Assembly (NCBI RefSeq): GCF_000283155.1
Contig: NW_004454197.1
Span: 13,236,820 to 13,300,819 of the forward strand
Direction: 5' to 3'
Source of the DNA: Ceratotherium simum simum
Taxonomy: Eukaryota > Chordata > Mammalia > Perissodactyla > Rhinocerotidae
Length of the DNA: 64,000 nt
Shown here one piece after another: positions 22,440-32,629 of the stretch; the stretch's first letter is position 1; every line of letters starts with the position of its first letter. Under the pieces are notes generated by a model. That model ran no database searches and was not told where the DNA came from. It saw only the letters and a program-made list of their open reading frames with translations. The position numbers and the translations under genes are program-made.

Positions 22440-22765
22440 AAGACGGTCCCGTGACTGAACCCTGGACAATGGAATGTGAGTGGGAGTGCGACATAGGCCG
22501 CTCTCAGCCCCTAAAATCCCCTGAGCTCCCTGCTCCCGCTTCCCTCCTCTGACAAGCAGACGGAAAGGATCCAGAGGAGGACCCTGAGGTCCTAGAAGGG
22601 GCCTGAGTCCCCAAGAGAGGACATGGAGCAGAGCCCCCTCCCCCATCCCTTTTATGCTGACCCACAAGAGATGGTGACCTGAGCAGGAAAGAGTGTGTAT
22701 AGGGTTAAGCCACTGAGATTTTGCAGTTTGTTATGGCAGCAAGCATCAATCAGCTGATTAATGTG
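22440..22765 (+). mobile_element. MLT1-like MaLR LTR portion
   Basis: CTGAACCCTGGACAATGGAATG and the ending GGTTAAGCCACTGAGATTTTG / CAGTTTGTTATGGCAGC are typical of MLT1-class LTRs. Confidence 0.55.
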
Positions 22766-23204
22766 CCAGTTTCCTTATCTGTGACATGGGGTTATCAACA
22801 CTCGGTCTCAGGGTTGTTGTGTTAATGACATGTAGTGCGTGTAAATCGCCAAGCCTGGGGGCTGGCACTTTGCAAACTCTCAAAGACTCCCCCGTAGTGA
22901 GGTCCCTCCCTCGCACCCATCAGCAGCTGCAGCAGCCATGGTGATAACACACGGAGGACAGGCCCACCCCTGGTTCACAGTGCTGTGCCCCCAGCTACGC
23001 GGACCAGGCACGGTGGGCCTGGCTCACTGCGGAGGGTCTCGGCTTCTGTGGCACACAGGGCTGCTGGGCGCCTTCACAGGGCAGGCCTCTCCACGCAAAC
23101 GCTTTGTCCCCTGGAGTGCTGCTCCAACTGTGGAGACACGCCCTGAGGGCAAGAGCTGTGAATTGGGAGGCTGAGCTGAGGTCACATACTGAAAGTGAGA
23201 GCTG

Positions 23205-23415
23205 AGAGTCCCGCTGGAGCCAGACTCCACGGTCCAAGTCCTGGCTCTTCCACTTACTAGCTGCGGGACCCCAGGTAAGTCACTTGGCAGCTCTGTGCCT
23301 CAGTTTCCCCAGCAGTGAAATGGGGATGGTAACGGTTCTTGTGGAGATTGAGTTAACGCATGTAGCATGCTCAGAACAGTGCTGGGCATACAGCTGGTGC
23401 TCAGTGTGTTGCTCT
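23205..23415 (+). mobile_element. MIR, well preserved
   Basis: CAAGTCCTGGCTCTTCCAC, TTACTAGCTGCGGGACCCC, GTGCCTCAGTTTCCCCAGC, AAATGGGGATGGTAACGG and CAGTGCTGGGCATACAGC follow MIR almost end to end. Confidence 0.88.
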
Positions 23416-24240
23416 TTTTCCTGAAGCAAGTATCCCACTTGGTGACTCCCGGTCAAGCAGCCAAGACTGCCCCCACTCCCCTAGCCCATGGAAAGGCCTG
23501 CTGTCACCACAGCCGCAGGGAGTGCCCTGCCCCCCTCCAGGGAGCTGCCGCAGCCACAGAGTCCGGGGCAGGGAGCAGACGCCCTCCTGGCCGCGGCTGT
23601 GGCCGCCTGCCTTTCCCAGGCTGCACTTCTCCTGGGGGTGGGAGAGGAAAGCAAGACAGAGAGAGCAGGTGGGAGCAGCAATGGGGGTGAGGCTTCGGGA
23701 AAGGACAATGGGCTTTGTAAAATCCCTCTCTGGGCAGTCTGGCCAAGTTCAATGGCTTCAGGCCACGCGAACAGCAAGAAAAATGTGGCCCAGGAATTTC
23801 TCCCCAACGATTCCCCTTGTCTTTCTCTGTGGGAATTTGGAACTGCAGACACATTCCTTCCATGAACAGCGTCCACGGCAGCCGCAGGCCCATTGGCCCG
23901 AGTCAGGGCACTGCCGGCCTGCACCCCTAGGCCGCCCCAGCACCCCCTCCCTGAGGAGTGGGCGTGGCAAGTGGCAGGAGAAGAGGCTCTCGCTGCAGAC
24001 TTCAGAGCCTGCGCTGGCCGGGACTGACCCCCCGGCGCTGCCTGCCCCTCGAGAGCCAGCTGTCCAGACAGCGCGTGCAGCTGCTCACCCCACCTATCAC
24101 CAGAAGTGGAAACCAGACATCTTGGGCAGAACTCCCACCTCTTAGACATGGAAAGTCACTTTTTTCCTACGCCAAGTACTTCCCAGCTTAGAGGAAACAA
24201 CTTCCCAGTGCTCTAAATTTCTTTTAAAACAGAGAGAGGG

Positions 24241-24548
24241 GGCCGGCCCCGTGGCTTAGCAGTTAAGTGCGCGCGCTCCGCTACTGGCGGCCCAGGTTCG
24301 GATCCTGGGCGCGCACAGACGCACCGCTCGTCCGGCCATGCTGAGGCAGCGTCCCACATACAGCAGCTAGAAGGATGTGCAGCTGTGGCATGCAACTATC
24401 TACTGGGGCTTTGGGAAAAAAAAAGGAGGAGGACTGGCAGTGGATGTTGGCTCGGAGCCGGTCTTCCTCAGCAAAAAAAAGAGGAGGATTAGCATAGATG
24501 TTAGCTCAGGGCTGATCTTCCTCACAAAAAAAAAAAAAAAAAAAACCA
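24241..24548 (+). mobile_element. ERE SINE, composite long form
   Basis: GGCCGGCCCCGTGGCTTAGC head and GTTCGGATCCTGGGCGCGC box, then the short-type body (CTAGAAGGATGTGCAGC ... CTACTGGGGCTTTGGG), followed by two long-type GGAGGA...GTTAGCTC...CTTCCTCA modules. It combines ERE sub-modules. TSD CAGAGAGAGGG at 24230-24240 and 24549-24559, 11 of 11. Confidence 0.93.
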
Positions 24549-24569
24549 CAGAGAGAGGGCTCCAAACTA

Positions 24570-24780
24570 TAGAAAGCCTGCAGGCCCAGTCTGGCTCACC
24601 ACCTGCTTTTGTAAATAAAGTTTTATTGAAGTGCAGCCACACCCATTCCTTTAGGTATTGTCTATGGCTGGTTTCATGCTACAAGGGCAGAGTTGAGTAG
24701 TTGCTACGGAGACCATATGGCATGCAAAGCTTAAATATGTTTATGATCTGTTCCTTAGAAAAAGTTTACTGATTCCTGGT
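24570..24780 (+). mobile_element. hAT-Charlie-type non-autonomous element
   Basis: TGTAAATAAAGTTTTATTG, GCCACACCCATTCCTTTAGG, TATTGTCTATGGCTGG, GGCAGAGTTGAGTAGTTGC and GAAAAAGTTTACTGATTCC follow a common MER/Charlie consensus. Confidence 0.7.
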
Positions 24781-24908
24781 TTAAAGAGAACGTGTTACAT
24801 TCACTTATTAACTTATACTCCTGTGTTATTCCACAAAGGATTTGAAATGGCTTCTAATGAGATCACTTAGAATAAAATAAAGGTAACCCAATAGAAATAA
24901 GTTTTTAA

Positions 24909-25105
24909 TTTTATTTATTTATTTATTCCCCCAAAGCCCCAGTAGACAGTTGTATGTCATAGCTGCACATCCTTCTAGTTGCTGTATGTGGGACGCGGCC
25001 TCAGCATGGCCAGAGAAGCGGTGCGTCGGTGCGCGCCCGGGATCCGAACCCGGGCCGCCAGCAGCGGAGCGCGCCCACTTAACCGCTAAGCCACGGGGCC
25101 GGCCC
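24909..25105 (-). mobile_element. ERE SINE (short) with perfect 16-bp TSD
   Basis: Minus-strand GGGCCGGCCCCGTGGCTTAG head, CGGGTTCGGATCCCGGGCGC box and CTACTGGGGCTTTGGGGG end with a TAAA-type tail. TSD AGAAATAAGTTTTTAA identical at 24893-24908 and 25106-25121. Very little divergence from the family consensus. Confidence 0.97.
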
Positions 25106-25139
25106 AGAAATAAGTTTTTAAATTTTAATTTTTTTAATT

Positions 25140-26000
25140 TAAAATTTTGATTGTTTAAGGACCTCAGAAAATGCAAGAAAAGTAGAAAAGCAAAATTAGG
25201 AAACAAAAGCAGAAAAGTGAAGGACTACTTTAGGGCCTTCATACTTGCCAAAGCCAAACTTTAAATTTTTCCTGAGCTTCCTGGCAGCCAAAGGAAAAAG
25301 AGAAATGAGACTTAAGTCTCATTAAGAGAAAGGACAAAGCACACCAGTCCTCATGGAATCCACAGCCTTTTCTAGCACAAAGCAGTGTGGGCTTGCTTCA
25401 AACAGAATCTACCTTCACCAGAGTCATATACTTTATTTTAAAAAAAGAAACCAGAACAATGAGTCTGTAAAGTGAATAACAACAGCAATGCTGTTGATGA
25501 GGGCTAATATGGGCAGAGGGGTGCTAGTTAACATGTTTAACCAGATATCTAAATCCAAATTAGTTGGCCTCTGTGCTCCGTGGTACAAGTGCACAAGACA
25601 TATTTTGAGAGACAGGGTGCGAGAGCCCTCCTTTCTGCTTCTTGTTTCTGTAGATGTTTGTTTCAGAGCAGAAACTGAAGGTGATGGGGGTAGCCCCAAC
25701 TTGTCACTAACTCACCTTTCAGTGCCTGGCACGTAGTAGGCCCTCAAGAAACGCTTGCTGTGAAGTGGATCTAGCCTCTCCGGGCCTCAGATTTCCATGA
25801 AAAATGAGGAGACTGTATTAAAACGGAAAGTCCCTTCCAAGTCCAGAATGTCTGTGAGCTACGGTGTTGTCCACGTGGTGCGTGCACACGGGATTTTGGC
25901 CGAACTCCTAACACAGATCAGAACAGTGATGGGAGGAGAGGATGAGGGGGAAGCAGGCCCAGGTGGAGACCCTCACTTCCAGGGCCAGGGGGCAGGGGGC
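25140..26000. other. Unique sequence, no gene recognised
   Basis: A short L2/MIR 3'-end match (CAGTGCCTGGCACGTAGTAGG) lies at 25718-25760. Otherwise no supported feature. Confidence 0.45.
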
Positions 26001-26170
26001 TGGTCAGACTGCTCAATCCAAGTGCAGGCTCCCGCGTGCCAGCTGTGTGACTGAGAGCTCACACCATGGGCAGGTGTCCCCATTCTCGCCTGTGAAATGA
26101 GTGTAATGGCGTATTGCCGTCATGGGGCCACTGTGGAGACTGAGTGAGATCCTGCCTGTGCGATACTAGC
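26000..26170 (+). mobile_element. MIR
   Basis: CAGCTGTGTGACTGAGAGC, TCGCCTGTGAAATGAGTG and CACTGTGGAGACTGAGTGAG keep MIR order. Confidence 0.65.
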
Positions 26171-26439
26171 ACCAGCACGACGCAGGCTTGTAACAAGGGG
26201 TCCACGAAGTGCCCTCATCTTCAAGCAGCCCCCTCCACCAGGCACCAGGGCTGCCAGGAAGCAGACAGCGCTCTGAAAGCTACCAGGGCACTGAGCTCAC
26301 GGCTCTCCTGCAGACGCCACCAGCACTCCACAGGGGCTGCTTTTGTACCACAAATCTTACCTGCGGATGTGCCTTAGACCCCTGGGGCGTTGAATTCATC
26401 ACCGAGTGCTGTGCCTTCTCCCTCCGAAACATCCACCAG

Positions 26440-26610
26440 ACAGTCATGAAGAGCACGGGCGCCGAAGCAAGACAGGCTGGGTTCCAGTCTGAGCTCAGCC
26501 AATAATCAGCTGTGTGACTTTGTGCAACTCCTTCACCTCTCTGTGCCTCGGTGTCCTCCTTTTAAAGTGGAAATGATAATGGTACGGAACACACAGGATT
26601 GATCTGAATT
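26440..26610 (+). mobile_element. MIR
   Basis: GGCTGGGTTCCAGTCTGAGC, CAGCTGTGTGACTTTGTGC, CACCTCTCTGTGCCTCGG and AAAGTGGAAATGATAATGG match MIR. Confidence 0.8.
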
Positions 26611-26689
26611 CAAACGGAACGTCAAGCCCTTAGCCGGGCCCGCCGTCAGGGCCAGGCAGCGTGAGCTGTTAGTGTTAGGTCTTAGTCCC

Positions 26690-27090
26690 CATGTTTCAGT
26701 TGTGACCACAGAACACACTACCCCAAAGCTTGGTGACTTGACCGTTTTCTTTGCCCACTGTTCTGCAGTGTGGGCTGGGCTTGGCAGGGACAGCTCGTCT
26801 CTGCTGTCATGTATCAGCCGGAGGACCCACTTCCAGGGTGGCCTCGCTCACATGGCCGGAAGAAGCAGTTGCTGGGCCGACCTCAGTTCTCCATGCGGCC
26901 TCTGCACGTTGCTGGTCGGGCTTCCCGGAGCACGGTGGGCTCAGGAGGGTCTCACTGCTCACGAGGACAGCAGCAGAAGCTGCCATGCCTTCTTAGGACT
27001 TAGGCCCAGAAGTGGCCCAGAGTCCCTTGTCACCTTCTGTTGGTTAAAGTGGGTCACAGGGCAGCCCAGATTCAAGGGGACAGGACCACA
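26690..27090 (+). mobile_element. Old interspersed repeat (shared with 58626-59210), family not named
   Basis: ACTACCCCAAAGCTTGGTGAC, GGTGGCCTCGCTCACATGG and CAGCCCAGATTCAAGGGG belong to a familiar mammalian repeat. A second copy with the same landmarks is at 58626-59210. Confidence 0.55.
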
Positions 27091-27129
27091 GAGGGTGTGA
27101 CAACTGGGAGGTGGGGGTCGCTGGCCCCC

Positions 27130-27600
27130 CTGCTAGCATGCAGCCCGCCTGGTCTCCATCTCTGACCTGCTGTGTTCAGGCCCTGCGTCTCCCACCCGGC
27201 TTATGCCTTTTGCTTCTTGGCTTTCTCCCTGCTCCTGCTCGCCCCCTTCCAGAGCCTCCTTCACTCCAGCGCCAGGAATTCACTCGGAATCGCAGGCTGC
27301 ATCATATTCCCCTGCCCTAAGTGCCCTGCCCCGCTCTTCCCGACGCCAGAACCAAGCTCCTTGACACGCTGACCCTGCCCACCAGAGGACGTTCCTACAC
27401 CATTCTCTGAGGTGCTGGACTCCTCACGTCTCAACTCGCACCTCAAAGACCTCTCCTCTGTAGAGCTTTTCCTCACCACCCTCAGCAGACTGGGTCACTG
27501 TCCCCCTCGAGCTGCCAGGGCGCCCTCCCGACCTCCCCAGAGCTCAGGCCCAGGTGTGTGGTTGTGTTCAGTCATCGTTGGCACATGGATGAATAAATGA
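27130..27600 (+). mobile_element. L2-like fragment
   Basis: Pyrimidine-rich CTCCTGCTCGCCCCCTTCC, CAAAGACCTCTCCTCTGTAG and a GGATGAATAAATGAATGAATG end resemble L2 3' sequence. Diverged. Confidence 0.4.
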
Positions 27601-27663
27601 ATGAATGATCATTATAGCCCCCCAAAGCTACACCTGGAACTAAGATGCCATGTCTCCACTTCT

Positions 27664-27920
27664 TTTTTTTTTTTTTTTTTTTTTTTTTGTGAGAAAGACC
27701 AGCCCTGAGCTAATATCCAATGCCACTCCTCCTCTTTTTGCTGAGGAAGATTGGCCCTGAGCTAACATCTGTGCCCATCTTCCTCTACTTTATATGGGAC
27801 ACCGCCACAGCATGGCTTGACAAGCGGTGCGTCGGTGCGCACCCGGGATCCGAACTGGTGAACCCCGGGCCACTGAAGCGGAGCGCGCGCACTTAACCGC
27901 TTGTGCCACTGGGCCGGCCC
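27664..27920 (-). mobile_element. ERE SINE (long) with long poly(A)
   Basis: Minus-strand GGGCCGGCCCAGTGGCACAAG head, GTTCGGATCCCGGGTG box and two CTTCCTC/GTTAGC modules, with a 28-base T run on the plus strand. TSD CCATGTCTCCACTTCT (27648-27663) and CCATGTCCCCACTTCT (27921-27936), 15 of 16. Confidence 0.95.
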
Positions 27921-28634
27921 CCATGTCCCCACTTCTACCCCTCCCCTGAGCTGCCCAGGGCTGAGCTCTTACCTTGAGATGGTACCAGGATGGGGTATGT
28001 CAGAGGAGCAACCAGACTCCTGCAGAGGGGTATGAAGGCCAGGTCTGAGTCTCCTAAGCCAATCCCTGAATGGCCTGGGGCACATCTGGAACCAGGGGCT
28101 TAGGCTGCATGGGGCCAGGGTCCCAGCAGCAGGATCCCTAGAAACAACCCCATATCCTCACTACCAAGCTTTAGGTCTCCCAGAGAAGTGGAACAAAGCA
28201 GCAGAAGGTAGAACCCTGGGTGGATGGGGGGAGCCCATCCAGCCCCCCAGAGCCTTTGTCCTCTAAAGCTGTATCCAACCTCCTCCCAGAGCCCATTGTA
28301 CTCACTGGAGACTCACCCCCTGGTTCTGGCTCTACTTCCTGTGATGTGTGAGATGTTGGCTTCCCAGCTCAGGAATATGTCTCAGAGGCCCTACCTCCCT
28401 GCTCACTCTTCTGGAGTGGGGTGGCTTGAGCTCAGCTAGAGCCTTGCAGCACTGAGTGATCCTGACATTGTGCCTCAATTCAAGATGGTATGGGGTCATG
28501 ATCAATTCAAGGGGCAGAGCTAGGTTCAGGGAGTTTGATTTTTCAGGCAAATTCCATGCTTAGTATGTGCTTTTCCAGTTGCAGCCCACAACTCCACACC
28601 TAACTGGGGAAATGCCATATATCCGTCTATCTAT

Positions 28635-28759
28635 TCATCCACCCACCCACCCATCCATCCACCCACCCACCCACCTATCCACCCACCCATCCATCCACCC
28701 ACCCACACATCCACTCATCCATCCACGCCCTCACTCATCCACCCATCCATCCATCCATC
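28635..28759 (+). repeat. (CCAT/CCAC)n tetranucleotide microsatellite
   Basis: About 125 bp of interspersed CATC, CACC and CTAT tetranucleotides. Imperfect, with two internal breaks (ACACATCCACTC, ACGCCCTCACTC). Confidence 0.95.
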
Positions 28760-28930
28760 TTGGCCCTGCCACTTACCACTTCACAGGTCTTGGGCAAGTC
28801 TCTTCACCTCCCTGAACTTTAGCTTCTTCCTCTGTAAATTGAATCCAATGGCATCTGCCTCGTGGGGTTGACCTGTGGTTAACTGAGATAATAGCACTTG
28901 TGTATTGCCTGGCTCATGGTGGGAAGGACA
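28760..28930 (+). mobile_element. MIR
   Basis: GGCCCTGCCACTTACCACTTC, TCTTGGGCAAGTCTCTTCACC, TTCCTCTGTAAATTGAATCC and TTAACTGAGATAATAGCAC match MIR. Confidence 0.8.
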
Positions 28931-28999
28931 GAGTGAATGTTATTTTCTTTCCTTCTTGAGGTATAGACACACAACTAGAAAACCATAAAAAGACAATGT

Positions 29000-30040
29000 A
29001 TAATCAGGAATTAAAGCATGTGAAACCAAAGGCAATCATACTAGAAGCTCTTGCCTTGCTTTCTGTCTCCTAAACTGCTCTGGGAGTTGATATTTAAAGC
29101 CACTTTGAAAAGTCTGGTATCCCAAAATATATTTGAACTGTTCAATGGGGATGCTGACCCTCTATAATAGGCTCATTTGAAACGATCCTGCTTTGCTACT
29201 TCCTCTTAGAAAGATAAACAAGCAGCCCACAATGGCCGCTGTGATGTTTTCTTTTAAATCTTGCTTTCCAAATGTAGGACTTGGCCGTTGGACAATCACC
29301 CGGGGGCTCGCTCCCCACACATGCTCTCCCTGAATGCAGGGAGCTCCAGCTTGGAATTCCTGGGGCCTCATTAAGCCCGCTGTGACTAAGTGATCTTGCT
29401 TGGTGCTAAAACTGTTTAAAATGACTTGGCAGCAACCAGAAGTCAGGTCTTTCTGTTTTTTCTCAGTTACTCCCGCTTTGTAACCCCCGCCTACATGTCA
29501 TGAAGGGAAAACATCTTTCTTTCCGGATCTGGTGCAGGACAACCCTCCTCCCTCCGCGAAGAAGCCTCACCCTGCTCTCTCCGGAGAGTTAAAGGAGAGG
29601 GAGGCAGAGATCTGGCCCACTGTTGTTAATCTCTCCTTTGAATAAGACTTAACTCCTGGGAAAACCTCTTCCCTCCTCTGTCATTCTTTCCTCCTTCTCC
29701 CCCAGCCCCCCATTTAACTCTTCTGCTCCAGGCCACGGGCAGCTCTGCCTCTGGCCTGGCCTGGCCTCTGCTCTCCTTCTGGACCACCTCTGTTCTCCCA
29801 AGACGGGAGTGGGGTGGGTGAAAGGAAGAAAATCCCAGTCAGGCCAAAGCCATCAGAGGTTGACCACAGCCGTTTCAGGGGCAGGAACAGATCCTGGGAA
29901 CTGAAGGGGTGTGAGAGAGCCTGGTATTAAGAACTCTACACTGTGCCAGACACTTGAAATAATTTCTCTCATTTTATTGTTTAATTACACAATATGTAAA
30001 TATGCCTTCCTTTTAAGAAATTAGACCACTATAAAAACAC
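29000..30040. other. Unique sequence, no gene recognised
   Basis: Holds a TA-poor, CT-rich stretch (29640-29800). A MIR-like CACTGTGCCAGACACTTGAAATAA starts near 29940. No exon is supported. Confidence 0.4.
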
Positions 30041-30045
30041 TAACT

Positions 30046-30292
30046 GGGGGCCGGCCCGGTGGCACAAGCGGTTGAGTGTGCACTCTCCGCTTCGGCGGCC
30101 CGGGGTTCGCAGGTTCGGATCCCGGGCGAGCACCGCTTGGTAAGCCACGCTGTGGCGGCGTCCCATATAAAAAGTAGAGGAAGATGGGCACAGATGTTAG
30201 CTCAGGGCCACTCTTCCTCAAGAAAAAAGGGGAGGATTGGCATCGGATGTTAGCTCAGGGCTAGTCCTCCTCACAAAAAAAAACAAACAAAA
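30046..30292 (+). mobile_element. ERE SINE (long)
   Basis: GGGCCGGCCCGGTGGCACAAG head, GGTTCGGATCCCGGGCG box, AAAAGTAGAGGAAGATGGGC and two CTTCCTC modules with an A-rich tail. Flanks ACACTAAC and ACCGCTAAA give only a weak TSD. Confidence 0.92.
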
Positions 30293-30439
30293 AAACCGCT
30301 AAATTCTCTTGACACCAACTTTCAATCTAATCTTGTCACTCACCCTCTCCCCAGAGGGAACCACTCTTGGTTTTCTGTCTCCCTCCGGTGTCTTCTTCCA
30401 GGCCCGCGCCCGAGCAATGGCCGCAAAGGAGCACTACAG

Positions 30440-30825
30440 GAAGGCTCTGTGGGTGTGTGTTACATAAGTGCTGTGAATCCACCGGTCTCGACCATTTGGT
30501 TCCAGCTCCTCGTTTGATATCGTATTTCATTTTATGAAAATGCCAGTGTACTTGATAACCCCTTTACCAGCGAACATGTTGTTGTTTCCAGTTTTTTGCG
30601 ATTACAAACGAGGCTGCAGGGAATAGCCCTGTCCAGGTTTTCCTGGGCGTGTGGGCAAGCATTTCTGTGGGGTGCATACTGAGAAATGGAATTGTGTGGC
30701 CCCGGGGAATTAGCATTTTTAGTTTTAATAAGCAGCTCACATGTTACTTTCCAAAATGATTGCACCAATACACCCTCATGGCAAAAGGATCTGTTTGCCC
30801 AAATCCTCACCAACACTTGATGGCG
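30440..30825 (-). mobile_element. L1M 3' fragment
   Basis: TTTCCAGTTTTTTGCGATTAC, AGCATTTCTGTGGGGTGCATAC, TGAGAAATGGAATTGTG and CCAAATCCTCACCAACACTTG are antisense L1M 3' sequence. Confidence 0.75.
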
Positions 30826-30829
30826 ATGA

Positions 30830-31140
30830 TAGTTCACGCTTACAAAGCACTTAGCAACACGCCAGTTGTGTTCTAAGTTACATATATGTATATATCTCTA
30901 CCTCAACGCATTTAATCCTCAGAAGGATCCAGGGAAGCAGTTCTGTTTGTCTCTCCATCTTACAGACGCGGAAACCGAGCACGAAGTGTTTAAATAACTT
31001 GACACCATCAAACCTTTAATTTGTGCTAAATGATATCTACAGTGATGTGGTTTCCTTCACTTTTCAGGTGAAGAAAGTCTCAGAGGGGAAGTGACTTACC
31101 CAAAATCACACAGTCCATAGGTAGCGCAGCCAGGTTTGGG
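30830..31140 (-). mobile_element. Two MIR fragments
   Basis: 30830-31000 has CACTTAGCAACACGCCAG ... ATCTTACAGACGCGGAAACCG. 31055-31140 has GAGGGGAAGTGACTTACCC and AAAATCACACAGTCCATAGG. Both are reversed MIR. Confidence 0.7.
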
Positions 31141-31531
31141 GGTAGCCCGGGCAATCCCTCTTTTCCCTCTACTGACCAGCTGTAGCCTTCAGGGGAGCTG
31201 GGAAGATGAGAGGCGGGTGGCCCTGCTAGCGCCCCCCAAGTCGCTCATGAGGTGACTGCTTAGAGGATGCTAGGGGAGAGGAAGCGCCACCCTTGCACAG
31301 CGAGGGCACCTTTCCTCCCGGTCTGCGCCGCCCAGAGGTCAGGCCAGGGTCGCCCCCACCCCTCCTCGGCTCCCCAGGGGCGGGGAAGGGAGCCTGCGAC
31401 GGCGCCGGCTCGCACAGCGCCCCCTGGCGGCCCCTGGCGAGGGCGCAGCTGGCGCCCCGGGAGAGTAACGGGTCGCGGGGAGGGCGCCCGCGAGGGCAGG
31501 GAGCCGGCGCGGGGCCGCCCCGGCGCGCGGA

Positions 31532-31538
31532 GATAAAA
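31532..31538 (+). promoter_or_regulatory. TATA-like box GATAAAA
   Basis: A lone AT-rich GATAAAAG inside otherwise CG-dense sequence, 344 bp upstream of the ATG at 31882. Spacing would put a transcription start near 31560-31570. A 5' UTR of about 310 bp would then cross the gap. Confidence 0.4.
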
Positions 31539-31673
31539 GCGGGCTGGAGGCGCGGCCGGCGCGATCTGCGCGTTCTCCTATTGATTAGCAGGGTCTGCCC
31601 AGAGGCCGGGATGCCCGCGGCGCGGGGCCGGGACCGAGCGTGAGGGCGAGGGAGCAGCCGGGCCGGCGGCCCC

Positions 31674-31818
31674 NNNNNNNNNNNNNNNNNNNNNNNNNNN
31701 NNNNNNNNNNNNNNNNNNNNNNNNNNNNNNNNNNNNNNNNNNNNNNNNNNNNNNNNNNNNNNNNNNNNNNNNNNNNNNNNNNNNNNNNNNNNNNNNNNNN
31801 NNNNNNNNNNNNNNNNNN
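31674..31818. other. Assembly gap (145 N)
   Basis: Unresolved bases inside the GC-richest part of the island, 63 bp upstream of the coding start. The frame upstream of the ATG is open back to the gap, so it hides part of the 5' UTR and any upstream in-frame start or stop. Confidence 1.
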
Positions 31819-31881
31819 GGGGGTGCCAGCAGCAGGCGGCGCGGCAGGCAGCGGAGCCGAGCGGCGGCCGCGGCGGCTGCC

Positions 31882-31933
31882 ATGGGGCTGTGCTGCTGCA
31901 AGGACTGGAGGGGACACCTGCCAGCGCCCAAAG
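31882..31933 (+). CDS. First coding exon A, 17 codons plus 1 base
   Basis: Strong Kozak context (GCCATGG) opens MGLCCCKDWRGHLPAPK, and the exon ends AAAG before a consensus donor GTAACT at 31934, giving a phase-1 junction whose split codon starts with G. Gly2 with Cys at 4, 5 and 6 and Lys7 fits an N-myristoylated and palmitoylated N-terminus, so the product is inferred to sit on the cytoplasmic face of membranes. The frame is open upstream to the gap (Arg/Ala-rich), so an earlier start is possible, but the ATG context and Gly2 argue for this one. The rest of the protein lies outside the window or has not been found. The exon lies in a CpG island. I do not recognise the gene. An equal-length exon in the same phase lies at 61231-61282. 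Confidence 0.62.
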
Positions 31934-32629
31934 GTAACTCTCGAGCGCGCACGTGCGCCGCGGGCTCGGGACCTCTGCGCTCCGGCGCTGGGCGCGCGCC
32001 GCCGGCTCCCTCCAGCTGCTGCTGGGGGCTGCCCGCTCCGCCTCGGGGACTTGGCCGCCAGTTCTCCAGGGCCGTCCGCCGCGGTCCTCAGCCTTGGAAA
32101 TGGCTCAGGTGTGGCTGCAACTCCCCCAGAGTCTCGGAACTTTGGAGCGCGCGTCCAGGGGCTCCTGTTGCTCCGCCGAGCCCGGCTCGGGGCTGGGGTC
32201 GGGCCGCAGGGCGGGAGGGGAGCAGAGCGGAGGGGGAGCACGGACCGTGGGCGCGGGCGCAGGTCCGGCCAGTGCACGGCCCCGCCCGCAGGTCCTCTGC
32301 AGAGAAAGCCCCGCCAGCGCCCGGCGCCGCCTCTGCGGCTTAACCGCCCGGGAGGGAGAAGGGCCATTCATTCTCCTCGTCCGCCTCTGTCACAAACTTG
32401 GACCCAGGGGCCCTGACTCGAGTTTTCCAAAAGTCGCGGCGGCACTTGCGAGGGGAGCTGCTTGTGGAATGCCGCGGGCTTGGAGAGGGCTCCCAGCTGA
32501 GAAACGCGCTGAGGACGTTGGCGGCCGCCTGAGGTCAGGCCTCCTTCGGGCAGTGGCCCTTCCGACTTAACCCTTGACGGACTGAAACGATCCCTGTTGA
32601 TTGTCGGAAACATAGTGTGCGTCCCTTAA

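Larger units (their letters stand above)
31250..32620 (+). promoter_or_regulatory. CpG island spanning a first exon
   Basis: Sharp rise in GC and CpG density compared with both flanks, with runs such as GCGCGCGG and CGCGGCCGGCGCG. It includes a TATA-like element, an assembly gap and the coding start at 31882. CpG richness fades after about 32500. Established knowledge: most mammalian CpG islands mark promoters, so this is inferred to be the main promoter of the gene whose first exon lies inside it. Confidence 0.85.

Noticed and set aside
24241..24320. tRNA gene-like A and B boxes
   Set aside because: They belong to the tRNA-derived head of ERE SINEs, which have a SINE body and A tail. Not functional tRNA genes. 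The same applies to the other eleven copies.
28635..28759. CRISPR-like regularly spaced repeat
   Set aside because: It is a tetranucleotide microsatellite without unique spacers, in a mammalian genome.
31585..32416. Long frames (258-260 codons) across the CpG island
   Set aside because: They run through the N gap (translated as X) and through intron sequence after the 31933 donor. Stop codons are rare in CpG-rich DNA.
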